Shown here one piece after another: positions 43,011-54,570 of a stretch of DNA of 64,000 nucleotides. The stretch spans positions 28,679,696-28,743,695 of the forward strand of contig CM066312.1 of the NCBI GenBank assembly GCA_033807775.1. Direction: 5' to 3'. Each line of letters begins with the position of its first letter. Position 1 is the stretch's first letter. This DNA comes from Saussurea involucrata (lineage: Eukaryota > Streptophyta > Magnoliopsida > Asterales > Asteraceae). The translations under genes and the position numbers were made by a program. The notes below the pieces were generated by a model. It was not told where the DNA came from. It made no database searches and saw nothing but the letters and a program-made list of their open reading frames with translations.

Positions 43011-45202
43011 GATGTGGTGGGACCAGAGGTGTCTATTGCTATTCACAATTTCTTCTATCGCGGTCATCTTGCTAAGGAGTTAAATCACACTTTGTTGTGT
43101 CTAATACCGAAGAGAACAAATGCCACGAGGGTAACGGATTTTCGGCCTATTTCCTGCTGTTCGGTTTTATATAAATGCATTAGTAAAATTATTGTGAACC
43201 GAATGAAGGAGTCTTTGAACTCTTTAGTAGGTGAGGCTCAATCAGCGTTTATCCTAGGGAGACGTATTTCTGACAATATTTTAATGGCTCACGAACTTGT
43301 TAAAGGTTATCATATTGACTCGGGCCCTCCTCGTTGTGCTTTTAAAATCGATGTGCAAAAGGCGTATGATACGGTCGATTGGACCTACCTTCTTAACATG
43401 CTGGTGGGAATGGGATTTCACCCCGTGATGGTAGCTTGGATTAAGGAGATGGTTACCTCCCCTTCATTCTCGATAGCAATCAATGGTGACACGCATGGTT
43501 TTTTTAAAGGTGCGCGAGGTATAAGGCAAGGTGATCCCCATTCCCCTTATCTTTTTACTATTGTTATGGAGGGTTTCACTATGATTTTTCGTAGGTGCAT
43601 TGAAGAGGTCGTGAACTTTGGTTACCATAAAGGCTGTGCGGATCTTGAGATCACACATTTGTGTTTTCCGGATGACTTGTTTGTATTCACGCGGGGAGAT
43701 GTGGATTCGATGGAGGTGCTTAAGAAGGCCCTTCATTTATTTCGAATTCGGTCGGGCCTTTCACCGAGTTTAGAGAAAAGTGAAGTTTTCTTTGGTAATG
43801 TGCCCATAGACACGCAAAACGCTATTATGACATGTCTTCCATTCCGAATGGGGTCCTTTCCGATTCGTTACTTGGGTGTGCCTTTATCTCCCAAAAAACT
43901 GAAGGTGGCGGATTTTGGAGTGTTGGTGAGTAAGGTAAGGAATCGTATTCACAATTGGAAAGCCAAGTTTCTCTCTTTTGGTGGTAGGAAACAACTCATT
44001 GCCTCGGTCCTCCAATCGTCCCAACTTTATTGGATGGCGATTTTTGAGATTCCGTCGGGGGTGATTCATGAGCTTGAGGCATTATTTAAGGGCTTCTTAT
44101 GGGCCCAAGGTGACTCATCGAAGGGAAGGTGTAGGATTGCATGGGCGGATGTTTGTAAACCAACTGATTGTGGTGGTTTAGGGCTTAAACGGTTGGCCAC
44201 TTGGAACCACACATTACTTGCCAAGAGCATTTGGGATATTCTTCACAAGCGTAATTCGTTGTGGGTTAAATGGGTTTATAGGTATTGTTTACGTGGTATA
44301 CCTTTTTGGAGGGCTCGACGAAACTCAACGTGGTCATGGATTTTAACCAAGCTTATGAATCTACGACCTCACTTGCGGCATTTCTTTCGGATGTCATTAG
44401 GTGATGGTAGTGGGACGAATGCATGGGATGATATATGGCTTCCACATGGTAATCTTTCTTCGATAATATCTTTTCGGTTTATTTCTTCTTATAATCTTAC
44501 GCCTCTATCCACGGTTCGAGATCTTTATGCGGTGATAAATGGTGCGTGGCCTCAAGCTTGGATGGATCGGTATTCGGATCTTATGGATATTCAGCTACCG
44601 ATCTTGGGGAATGGTGGTCGTGACACCTTGTGTTGGGTTGACATTCACAATAACTTGGTCGAATTTTCTGTTCGGGAAGCATACCGTAGGTTGGATGGTC
44701 CACGTGAGCTCATTTCATGGTGCAAGCATGTGTGGTTTAAGGGTCATGTACCTAAGCACGCGTTCTGTATGTGGATTGCTTGCCAATGTAGACACCCGAC
44801 TCATGACCGTATAATTGCATGGAAGGAAGACCCCCCTGATTTTAAATGTGCTTTTTGTGGGACATGCATGGATTCCCATTCTCATCTATTTTTGGTTGCG
44901 GTTTCTCTAATCTTGTTTGGGGGGAAGTTTGTCGTGCGGTTGATTGGCATGGTTTCCCGAGTGATTGGGATGGAATTATGGCGGCTCTTTCGAGCACATT
45001 ATTAGGCCCTAAGTCCTACCGCCAACTATTGGCTCTTTCGGCGACGGTGTATTTTATATGGCAAGAGAGGAATAGAAGAATCTTTACAAAGGTCTACCGT
45101 CCTGCAATGCAGCTTGTGAAGGAAGTTTTGGCTATTGTGTCGATAAAAGTGACTTGGAAGATGCGGAAACGAAAGAAAACAATGAGTGAAGATGGTGGGT
45201 AG
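43011..45202 (+). pseudogene. LINE-2 ORF2, RT core and zf-RVT
   Basis: The RT core contains AFKIDVQKAYDTVDW, RQGDPHSPYLF and FPDD (43669-43680), where the other two LINEs have FADD; Pro next to the catalytic Asp pair is unusual. The thumb/C-terminal part follows (SFGGRKQLIASVLQS). The zf-RVT region has CAFCGTCMDSHSHLF near 44850-44890. A frameshift at about 44889 moves the rest to another frame (FIWQERNRRIF near 45060), ending at TAG 45200-45202. Together with the upstream TAG this copy is inactive. Confidence 0.9.
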
Positions 45203-45443
45203 CTATTCTGTCCGGGATGGTCTGTTTGCGCTTCATTGGAGGTGGCTCTGGAGGAATTACTTTGTTATTTTCTTTTATAGCTTGTTTAGCTCTGTTAGCT
45301 TGTGTTTATTTTGGTTACTTGTTGCTTGGTATGGCGTTGTTGCTAACCTGTATTGGTTCGCCGTTTGGCTTGGATGGTGGCTTCTTGCCTGATGTTTATC
45401 TTTTTCCCTTGCTATAAAATTGCCTGGATTTTTCCTCTAAAAA
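45203..45443 (+). other. LINE-2 3' UTR
   Basis: Non-coding. It shares TTGTGTTTATTTTGG with LINE-1 and the terminal TGCCTGGATTTTTCCTC with LINE-3 (reverse complement, 48241-48270). It ends in a short A run merging with the TSD. Confidence 0.75.
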
Positions 45444-45454
45444 AACATTTAATA

Positions 45455-46875
45455 TTATAATACAACTGCTAAACAAGCCAAAATTTTCATCTTATAATTC
45501 TTCACACAAGCCATCCATCAGTTACTCTAGTTACTTGCTCTTACTTGATCCACCACCTGGAATACATTTTTTTAAAACAAAATGAGGGTTAGACGTGATG
45601 GTCTAAGTGAGAAACCCCTGTTAGTTTAAAAACCATTTATATCAACTTCATTCATATAATTCACGCAACACAGTCATATACATCCAAATAAGCTCACATA
45701 TCTTATACTTTCCCTTTTCATTCCTCCTGGCCATATTAGTGGTAGCAAGCCAACTAATAATATACAACGTTGTACAACATTTACAGCCAAACAACGCTAT
45801 ACGGATTCTATAGCCAAACACACCGGTCCTAAACCCGGCCAACGTATTATAACACATTATAATACTCATGTAAATATAATACCTCACTATATTATAATTC
45901 ACATATAAACACATAGTCATCAACTATTTCAATCCCAATCCACGCATATACGTATTCCAGTTAAAAACGTTTTTAAAGTAAAACTCACCTGTCTTGATTA
46001 TTACACACGCTCGCAAGCTCCTTTCAAAATGATCGTATCCCTTAACACGACTCCACAGAATCTGAAACAAATTAAGATACATACATCGCTTTACTAACCA
46101 AACACATAAAGCCTAACCATTTCCTATCACCAACTGTCCCATTACACACTGCGCTTAACCCATTACAGGGATTACACAGAGTACCGGGACCACAGAGTAC
46201 CGGGACTACAGAATACCGGGACTACAGAATACCGGGACTAATTGGTATCGGGAGTTCGATCACCGGGAGTCTCAGTACCGGGAGTCACCACACCGGGACT
46301 TACTACACCGGGAGTCCATCACACCGGGACTCACTACACCGGGAGTCTATCACATCGGGAGTCGACATCACCGGGAGTCGACAGCACCGGGAGTCTATCA
46401 CACCGGGAGTCGACAACACCGGGAGTCGACAGCACCGGGAGTCTACCGGGACTTCCCCGGGACTCTCAAGAACACAATCGGTTCCATTTCTCAGAAATCG
46501 ATTGAAATCTATACCAATTACTGAAATCATAACTTCTAAACCGATAGATATCTTCTATTACAAATTACCAACACAAAATATAAAGAGACTAACCTCAAAA
46601 TCGTTTCTAACCCAATCGATTGATGCTCAAACCGTAACTTTCCTTCTTTCGCTTTCTTCGCCTCCAAAACTCCCGCACACACACACACTTTCTAATTCCA
46701 GTATAAGAAAACCATCTGAAGACTTAAGGGTTAATATCAAACCATATCTTGCCAAATAGACCTTGAACTTCTCAAATTTAACCCAAACACCCTTAAACTT
46801 ATAATTTTCCCAAACATACCCTAAACATCTAACTTTAAAGTTAAATTATCTAACGGACTTACCCGGGGTATTACA
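45455..46875 (-). repeat. Gypsy-I 5' LTR, part after LINE-2
   Basis: Continues the LTR sequence broken at 27142, matching 20702-22107. The minisatellite is at 46177-46468. It ends GGGGTATTACA, then TSD TGAGT. Confidence 0.93.
46177..46468. repeat. CACCGGGAGTC minisatellite in Gypsy-I 5' LTR
   Basis: Same minisatellite as in the 3' LTR, with a different number and order of variant units, so the arrays have changed since insertion. Confidence 0.85.
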
Positions 46876-48225
46876 TGAGTCTACAGACATTATTTCTTTC
46901 AAACTGTAGCAATTCATCTTGCATTGCTAAAATCCAATCTGGATCCTCTAGGGCTTCATTGGCTTTCTTGGGTTCAATTACACTAAGAAATCCTACAAAC
47001 AATGCTTCATTTTGCTGTTGCTGATCTAGTCTGCACTCCCACTGATGGATCTCCTATCACTTGATGAATAGGATGGTCTTTTGTCCATTTGTTTGAACTA
47101 GGAAGCACATCAATCTCTGAAAAATTGTTGTTTGTATCATTCTCATCAATAATAGCTTGTAATTCTGAACTGTCCCTTTGTTCTGAAACTTGTTGAGGTG
47201 TAACTTCCAAGTTTGGATTCTGAGTAGTAGAGTCAGAATTCTGAGTGACTTGTTCAGAATTATGAGTACCTTGTCCAGAATTATGAGTACCTTGTCCAAA
47301 ATTCTGAGTACTAGGTCCAGAATTCTGAGTACTAGGCTCAGAAGTTTCATCACTTGTATTGATCAAAGTTGGACATTCCTCAGATGGACCAGTATCAGAA
47401 ATTACTGTTGTTTGAACTACTTCTAAAGTTCTCTTTTTTCATTTCTTGAACCATTTTAGGATTTTCAAAATCTGCATAAGATTCAGAAGTTAGTTCCAGA
47501 GATGCACCCTTAAACAGTAAATTGAGTTCTGAACAGTTAGGATTAGAATCTGATTCAGAAGTCATTTTTGTCCTATCCTGTTTGAGTTTTGAACTGTTTT
47601 GTTCAGAAGTCTTCATTCTTGACTCATCAAATGTGACATTTATGCTTTCCATAATTCTCTTGGTTCTTCTGTTGTATATTCTAAATGCTTTGGAAGTTAA
47701 TTAATAACCAACAAAGTATCCTTCATCCGCCTTTTTATCAAATTTACCAAGACTTTATCTGTCTTTGAGAACATAGAATCTGCAACAAAAAACATTAAAA
47801 AATTTAATCAGTGGTTTTCTCTTATTTATAAGTTCATATGCAGTTTTATTCAATCTCTTATTGATCAAAGTTCTGTTCTGTGTAAAACAGGCAGTAGCAA
47901 TTGCTTCAGCCCATAGGAAGGTTGGAAGATTTGAATAGGCCAACATGGTTCTTGCAGCTTCAACTAGGGTTATGTTCTTTCTTTCAACAACACCATTTTG
48001 TTGAGGAATTCTGACAGCAGAAAAGTTATGAGAAATTCCAGAGCTTTGCAAAAAGTTCTGAAGAGTCTCATTTCTGAACTCTGTTCCATTGTCACTTCTT
48101 ATTTTCTGAACTGAAAGTTGTAAGAACACTTGAATTCTTTTGATGAAATTAATCAGTGTTTCAGCAGCCTCAGATTTTGCTCTTAAGAATTCAACCCATG
48201 TGTATCTTGAATACTCATCCACAAT
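46876..48225 (-). pseudogene. Copia-III pol, integrase core to start of RT
   Basis: The middle part of pol between Gypsy-I and LINE-3. It holds DEYSRYTWVEFLRA, IRSDNGTEFRNE (catalytic Asp) and QQNGVVERKN (catalytic Glu) of the integrase core. A Ser/Thr/Gln/Asn-rich linker (repeats such as STQNSGPSTQN, about 47250-47340) connects to the RT start (KANEALEDPDW, QFERNN). Damage: TAA after VLKDR near 47755, another near 47700, a frameshift near 47410 and a one-base insertion near 47010. The linker repeats are encoded by the same TCAGAATTCTGA-type DNA motif seen elsewhere in the element. Confidence 0.85.
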
Positions 48226-48240
48226 GACAAGTATGTACTT

Positions 48241-48508
48241 TTTTTTGGAGGAAAAATCCAGGCACTCATATAAAAAGAAAAAAGGTACAAGAGTTCAAGG
48301 GCCAAGCCCAAAACAACCAAAGAAGCCACACACGGCCCTAAACAAAAACCACAAAACAACCAACCAAAACAAAGAAAGGGAAATAATCGCAAAAAACATG
48401 CAAACTAAAGCACACCAAAAAAGCCACCAACAGGCAACACCAACCACCAAAAACCACCACCAATCAAGCAACATGAGCCAACGTGCACGAGCCTCTCATC
48501 TTGAACTT
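48241..48508 (-). other. LINE-3 3' UTR
   Basis: 268 bp of non-coding A/C-rich sequence on the plus strand. It ends in the family 3' end (TGCCTGGATTTTTCCTCC then A-run, minus strand). Confidence 0.75.
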
Positions 48509-51500
48509 CTACGCCATCCTCCTCAACACAATATCCTTAATCACCGATATAATATAATCCTTTGTACGACTATTTGAAGAGAATAACCTTCGATTTCTTT
48601 CCTGCCACACAAAATATATCGCCACAGAAATGGCAAGACGTTGAACAGTCTTCCTCCGGTTACCCAGAGAAGCAACAATCGAATCCCAATCATCTGAAAT
48701 GGTCAACCCAAAATCATCTTTTACCCCATTCCAAACATCTATAGCAAAAGGACATTGAAAGAACAAATGTCCATGAGAATCCATACAATTCGAACAAAAC
48801 ACACATACCGGACCGGGAGGCTCATGTTTCCAAGATGCAATTCTATCTTGAGTAGGAAGCCTTCCCCTACAAGCAAGCCACATGCAGAAGGCATGCTTCG
48901 GGATACACGCATGAAACCATACGCCCTTTTGCCATTCTATAATAGGAGTCGCACCAACCATGGACCTCCACGCCTCTTTCACAGAAAACTGACCCTGTCA
49001 ACACTAACCCAGCAAAGCTCATCCGTAGTCCCGATAGTAACCTGCGGAACCGAGATGGCCGAAAGACCATCCACCCTTTGATGCCATTCATCCGGCCACA
49101 CATCACCCAAATGCAAAAGAACCTCATGAACCGTGGATTCTGGATTAAAACCAAAGTCATGGACCGAACGATAAGTAATGAAACGCGCTAGATGGCTAAC
49201 CTGCAACCACCCATCTTCCCACACATTCGTTTGAGAACCATCTCCAATCTTAACTCTGAAAAATCTCCGAACACTTGGCCGAAGCTGCATAATACGACGA
49301 AACACCCACGGCCAGGACGACTTGCAAGGAACACGCCAAAAAGGAATAGATTGGATATAGTGGTGATATACCCATCTAATCCAAAAAGATTGACATTTAC
49401 TCACAAGGTCCCAAACATGTCGAGTAAGAAGCGCCCGATTCCATAGAGCAAGTTTTTTAATACCCAATCCCCCACTTGAAACAGGAGTACACACATCCTC
49501 CCATGCCACCCGACACCGACCATGCGAACTCTCCCCTTGATTCCATAAGAAATCTAGAAAAAGAGCCTCAGGCTGGTGAATGACTCCAGAAGGAAAAAGA
49601 AATACCGACATCCAGTAAAGCTGCATCAACTGTAAGACTGACATAATAAGTTGCCTTCGTCCACCAAACGATAGAAACTTTGATTTCCAGTTATGAATAC
49701 GAGCTCTTACTTTAGCGACCAACACATGGTAATCTACCACCTTTAACCTTACCGGGGACAACAGAACTCCGAGATATCGAATTGGAAACGCACCTTCCCT
49801 AAAAGGAAGGCAAACCAAAATAGAATTCTTTACATCTTGTGACACATTTCCAAAAAATACCTCTGATTTTTCGATACTAGGAGTAAGGCCCAAACGTACT
49901 CTGAAAAGGTCCAATGCCTTCTTAAGTACGCCTACCGAATGCACATCACCTCTCGTGAAAACAAACAAGTCATCGGCAAAACATAAATGAGTCAATTCAA
50001 GCTCATGACACCCCTTATGGAAACCAAAGGTACTCGCCTCATCAGTACATGATTTAAGTAACATTGAAAACCCCTCCATCACTATAGTGAACAAGTAAGG
50101 GGAGAAGGGATCACCTTGCGGTATACCCCTTTTGCCCTTAAAGAATCCAGCCGTATCGCCATTAAGAGCAATAGAATATGAAACCGATGAAATAAGCTCC
50201 TCTATCCATCTAACCAAAGCCGGATGAAAACCCATACCTCGAAGCATTCCCAGCAAATATGACCAATCCACAGTGTCATATGCTTTACGAATATCAATTT
50301 TGAACGCACACCTCGGAGGCCCAGTGCCACGCTGATATCCTTCCACCAACTCGTAAGCCATAATAATGTTATCAGAAATACGCCTACCCAGGATGAACGA
50401 AGACTGATTAGGGCTGATAAGATCATTTAAATAATCTTTCATTCTATCCGCAAGAAGCTTGCTAAGGCATTTATATAAAACATTGCAACACGCAATCGGC
50501 CTAAAATCCGTAACCTTAGAAGCATTAGGAACCTTCGGAAGCAAACACAATAATGTATGATTCAGCTCCTTATCCAACCGATAAGAATAGAAAAAATTCT
50601 GCAAGGCCAACTCCACATCGTGACCCACAATTGACCACGAAGATTTAAAGAACTTCGAAGTATACCCATCTGAATCAGGCGCCTTATCATTTCCAATAGA
50701 AAACATAACCCTTCGAATTTCCTCATGAGTAACTGGTCGAATCATATGCATAGAATCCTGCAAGGAAAGGCGACGAACAAACAACTCCGGAGGCATATAT
50801 GGATTGACGATATCATCACGAGTACCAAGAATATCTTGAAAATATTCAATGAAACCATTCGCCACATCATCCCCATGCAACACCGTACCATGCACGTCAA
50901 CAACCGAATGCACAAACCGTGCATGTCTTTTCTCCTTAACAACAAGATGGAAGTATTTAGTGTTAGCATCTCCCTCATTAAGCCATTTCACCTTGGCTCT
51001 TTGCTTGGCTGCAACAAGTTCATCCAACTTAGCTTGTTGGAAAGCTAACAATAAGTGTGCCAAATCCTCCCTCGAGCACACATTAGATGGATCCAAATCA
51101 CAGTCCTTTTGCACCTGATAAAGTTCTTGTTTTAGAGAAGACACTTTTGCCGTAAGATCGCCATAAGAAGCCCGGATCCTACGAAGAGGAGATTTAAGAT
51201 CTTTCATTTTAGCTTTGAGTTTAAACATGAGAGATCCCGAAAACTCCGTCGCCCAAATACCACCCACAGTTTGGAGAAACAAGGGATGATCCACCATAAA
51301 ATTGTCAAACATAAAACGCCACACCCTCTTGCGTTTACCACCTTTAAACGAAACGATAGCCGAGGCATGGTCAAAAACGCTACGGGGAGCAAATAAAACC
51401 GAAGCATCATGAAAACGAGAGGAAAACTCCACATTGCAAAGCACGCGATCCAGCTTTCTAAACAATCCACCCTCCCCCAATGGCTTTTGACACCACGTAT

Positions 51501-52056
51501 ATTGCAAGCCCGAATAGTTAATATCGAACACCTCTATGTCTTCAATACATAGAAAGAAATCTTCCATATCTCCATTTCGACGAGAAGAACCCCCATAGCC
51601 ATCATGAGGAAACAACATGGTGTTGAAATCACCCAAAATGACCCAAGGCTTATTTCCAAGCATCACTTTAAATTTACGCAAGCCCGACCACAGTTCCTTG
51701 CGCGTAACACCATTATTAGAAGCATATACAACAGTAATATAAAACGGGATAGCCTCACCCCGAAGATGTACTTCACAATGAACAAACTGGTGATGCCTTT
51801 CAATAACCACAACATCCATAATCAAGAGATCCCATCCAAGAACAATACGAATCCCACGATCACAGCACATACTATTCGACCTCCAATCCCATCTCCCATA
51901 AACACGTTCAAAAATGTCATTCGGATCATTAACAAGAACATGTGTTTCAACTAACGAACAAAAACTAAGGCTTTTATTACGAATCAAGTCTTTAACATCG
52001 GCTTGTTTTATAGGAGCATTTAGCCCCCTAATATTCCAACAAGCAAGATTAAGCAT
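48509..52056 (-). pseudogene. LINE-3 ORF2 (endonuclease, RT, zf-RVT), one frameshift
   Basis: It starts at ATG 52056 (MLNLACWNIRGLNAPIKQ...); the open frame extends further upstream but overlaps ORF1. The endonuclease retains WNIRG, the Glu in LVETH and GDFNTMLFPHDGYG; the SDH motif reads FDH, keeping the catalytic His. RT has RAKVKWLNEGDANTKYFH, AFKIDIRKAYDTVDW, GIPQGDPFSPYLF and FADDLFVFT (about 49980). Only one break is seen: the frame ends at 48979 after VSF and resumes in the next frame (VKEAW), consistent with loss of one T in a TTTT run. The zf-RVT module follows (CVFCSNCMDSHGHLFFQC), ending at 48509. About 1180 residues in total. Confidence 0.93.
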
Positions 52057-53678
52057 TACTAACCTCGTGAGCAGCCTTTGCATTGACCACGTCATCTCGA
52101 CTAGGCTCCATCGAGATAGACACGCCATCATCCGCATCAAGATCCTCCGTCTCATTAGCATCATCACTATCATCCGAGAGAGGCGAGAATCGATTTCCCC
52201 CCGGAGTAGTGAAGGAGGAAGATTGAAGCATTGGACCACGCCTTGGCTTTGTGTAGGTTCTAAGAGCATTTATTACCGAGGTTACAAATGGCTCCTTCAT
52301 AATGCCCGGAGTACGGGTTTCCTTTACAGCAATAGGTTCATCCACATGTTTTGTCACTTGAGGTTCCACCCTCACACAATGAGGGTCACCCCTCTTATCC
52401 AACGACTGTCCACAATGAGGGTCACCCCTCTTATCCAACGGTTGTCCACCTACATTACCCTCGCTCCTTGGCCCTTCCTTTCTAAGAGTTCCCACCGTTT
52501 CGCCATCTCCTTGCCTCCCATTCGCTGCCTTAGAGTTACTAGGTCCAGCCTCCTGCATACCAACCTGCTTTACTTTTGGTCTCCAATGTTTTCTTTCCAC
52601 ACGGATGAACCCCTCCTCATCATGGCTTCTTCTATGAGCATTAGGTTTTTTCATTCTTTGACACTACATTTTTAGGGCAAGAACCAATTTTACGGCCAAA
52701 AACAAAGCAATGGGTACATTGCGCCGGCTCCCATAGATATTCAACTATAACCTTCACCATTTCATCCTTCCCCCCATCAAGGCTCGGAATAATCACCTCA
52801 AGTTCCTTTTTTAGCTCACCAATCGCCCATACCTCAACCAAGACTTTAGCAAAGCTAGGTCGTCCCCAAAGTTTATCACACATAGCTGTAGTGCACGCGT
52901 CCATTTGCTTGGGAACTCCCAACGCACTCGTAATTCGACTCACACCCTCTCGGTTAAAAGCCACCAATGGTATGTGGTGAAGTTTCACCCAAAGAGGGCA
53001 AGAAGAGTGTTCCAGCCGGTGAATACCTTTGGTGGGATCCCATGGATAAACAAACAGAGGCACTCCACAAACCATGAGAGGTCCTGCCTCTACAACTTGA
53101 GCACACCCACCCTCATCATTAAATCTAAAGAAAAAGAACCCCCTATCGTTCATCATAGCATCCACATAACCAAATTTACTCAAAGCATTTTTAATGTACC
53201 TTTGGACGATAGGAAACGGGATGCGGGAACCCAGAAAATAGCCATACATGGTCGTATGGAACTGTTTGCAAGCCTCCTTCGCAAGTTCCACAGGAATTGA
53301 GATACTTGAACTTTTCTTATCCTCAAGAGGAAAGAAATCCAGTTTACTTGAGGCTGCACTACCAACAATATCAACGAAAGACGTTGGCTTCTTCAATAAT
53401 TCCACTTCTCCAAACTTTAATTTAGAGTTACCTTTTCCGCTGTCCACCGTGAGCCGATCCCAAATAGAGGCTTTAGGCACGGGCTTAGGCACCCTAGCTG
53501 CCTCCTCAAGCATGACATCAGCCATCGCAGCAACACTCGAAACCCTAGCCGCATGAGACTCCATGGCGCTATCCCCATGCTTGCATGGGTGCAAACGCTG
53601 CTCGTTCATCAACGAACCTACTCCAGCATCCCCAATCTGATTGTTATCACTACCCCTCCCCCAGAAATCGTCCGCCAT
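52049..53678 (-). pseudogene. LINE-3 ORF1 (DUF4283, zinc knuckle), one frameshift
   Basis: It starts at ATG 53678 (MADDFWGRGSDNN...). A hydrophilic N-terminus is followed by the DUF4283-like domain (SCPLWVKLHHIPLVAFNREG, about 52990-52920) and a zinc knuckle CTHCFVFGRKIGSC (about 52721-52680). The frame is lost at an A6 run near 52648 (one extra A) and continues in the 52654-52049 segment (EGFIRVERKHWRPK). A short tandem duplication of DKRGDPHCGQSL-type sequence is seen near 52380-52440. The stop TAA (52049-52051) overlaps the ORF2 ATG (52054-52056) as ATGCTTAA. Confidence 0.92.
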
Positions 53679-53930
53679 ATGCACCCCGACGATCCGCAAG
53701 TGAAGTCGAATCGCTGTAGTCAAAACTAGGAAACCCTAGTAACCGGGAAAACCCAAGTCACCGGGAGACGAAGATCACGGTTTACACCGTGATGCTGAAT
53801 CCCACGAGAAACCCTAGCTTTGACAACGAAGGACTCAGAAACACACTTGAGATCAGCAAGAGAACAAACAGTAACGATGAAGAGGAGAAAACCGCCGCCG
53901 ATGATAAACCCTAATCGACAATTTCTTTTC
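53679..53930 (-). promoter_or_regulatory. LINE-3 5' UTR and probable internal promoter
   Basis: Non-coding, 252 bp on the minus strand, containing GATTAGGGTTTATC and CTAGGGTTTC motifs (AGGGTTT, telobox-like). It is shorter than in LINE-1 (415 bp), so either slight truncation or subfamily variation is possible. Confidence 0.5.
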
Positions 53931-54570
53931 GACAAGTATGTACTTCTTTCCTCCCATTGACTGAACTGAAATAGGACCACACAAATCTGTATGTAGCATC
54001 TCTAATGGTGATATGCATGAAGAATCCATTTTCAATTTGTGAGAATTTTTCTTCATCTTGCCCATTTCACATGTTGAACATAGTGATTCTTTCTCAAACT
54101 TGATCTTTGGTAATCCTTTAACCAAATGTTTGCCAACAAGATTATTCAGTTCCTTAAAATTTAGATGAGAACACCTTCTGTGCCATAGCCAACATTCATT
54201 TGCAGTAGCATTTGAGAGTAGACAAACTGGAGTTAATGCAACAATTTTAGAAAAGTTGGCCATAAACAAATCCATATGTCTTTTAGCCCAGAACACTTTT
54301 ATATCCTTCTCAGTCAGAATTAAGCAACCTGTTATACTGAACTTGATCTGGCAAAAACTGTCCAAAAACTGACTGATAGAAAACTTTTTGAATGGTCAGA
54401 TCTCCTTTTGTTAAATCCCCATAACCTCTAACTTGTCCTTTACTGTTGTTACCAAAATTTACTGCTCCTCCAGCCTTTTCTGTGAAATTTGACAGAGAAG
54501 ACTTATGACCTGTCATGTGTCTTGATGCTCCAGAATCTAAAAACCACACATGACAGCCCTGCAAAAACAA
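53931..54570 (-). pseudogene. Copia-III pol, protease and integrase zinc domain
   Basis: The start of pol. FLQGCHVWFLDSGASRHMTGH carries the protease DSGAS. LWHRRCSHLNF and CSTCEMGKMKK form an intact HHCC zinc motif, unlike Copia-IV. It ends at HTDLCGPISVQSMGGKKYILV, cut by LINE-3. A net 32-bp deletion near 54390-54400 removes about eleven residues after KVFY and shifts the frame. Upstream it is separated from gag by a single in-frame TGA. Confidence 0.88.

Larger units (their letters stand above)
27143..45443 (+). mobile_element. LINE-2, 5'-truncated L1-clade LINE interrupted by Copia-IV
   Basis: The LINE sequence is 27143-27411 plus 40969-45443, about 4.7 kb. It begins abruptly inside ORF1 (CCACCTGCCCTCTATGGG aligns with LINE-1 at about 4730) and ends with TGGATTTTTCCTCTAAAA. 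TSDs AACATTTAATA are at 27132-27142 and 45444-45454, inside the Gypsy-I 5' LTR. The 5' truncation is the usual outcome of incomplete target-primed reverse transcription, so the copy had no promoter of its own at insertion. Confidence 0.92.
20539..46875 (-). mobile_element. Gypsy-I, Tekay/Del-like chromovirus, split by LINE-2 and Copia-IV
   Basis: A complete minus-strand Ty3/Gypsy element. It has a 1569-bp 3' LTR (20539-22107), PPT, gag-pol (26715-22146), PBS (26964-26976) and a 5' LTR interrupted by LINE-2 (26979-27142 and 45455-46875). It is flanked by TSDs TGAGT at 20534-20538 and 46876-46880. The target lies in the Copia-III reverse transcriptase gene, which is why pol fragments face each other across it. 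The two LTRs differ at about 20 positions by eye, between 1 and 2%. The polyprotein order PR-RT-RH-INT and a chromodomain-like tail place it in the chromoviruses. Confidence 0.93.
48241..53930 (-). mobile_element. LINE-3, nearly intact full-length L1-clade LINE
   Basis: A 5690-bp element on the minus strand, with perfect 15-bp TSDs GACAAGTATGTACTT at 48226-48240 and 53931-53945. A 250-bp 5' UTR, ORF1 and ORF2 are all present; I found only two defects, both single-base length changes in homopolymer runs. It ends in a poly(A) (poly-T at 48241). It lies in the integrase gene of Copia-III. It is the best-preserved LINE here. Confidence 0.95.

Noticed and set aside
20539..46875. Tandem pair of separate solo LTRs instead of one split Gypsy element
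   Set aside because: The matching TGAGT TSDs at the outer ends, the AACATTTAATA TSDs at the break and the LTR continuity (27142 to 45455) require one element.
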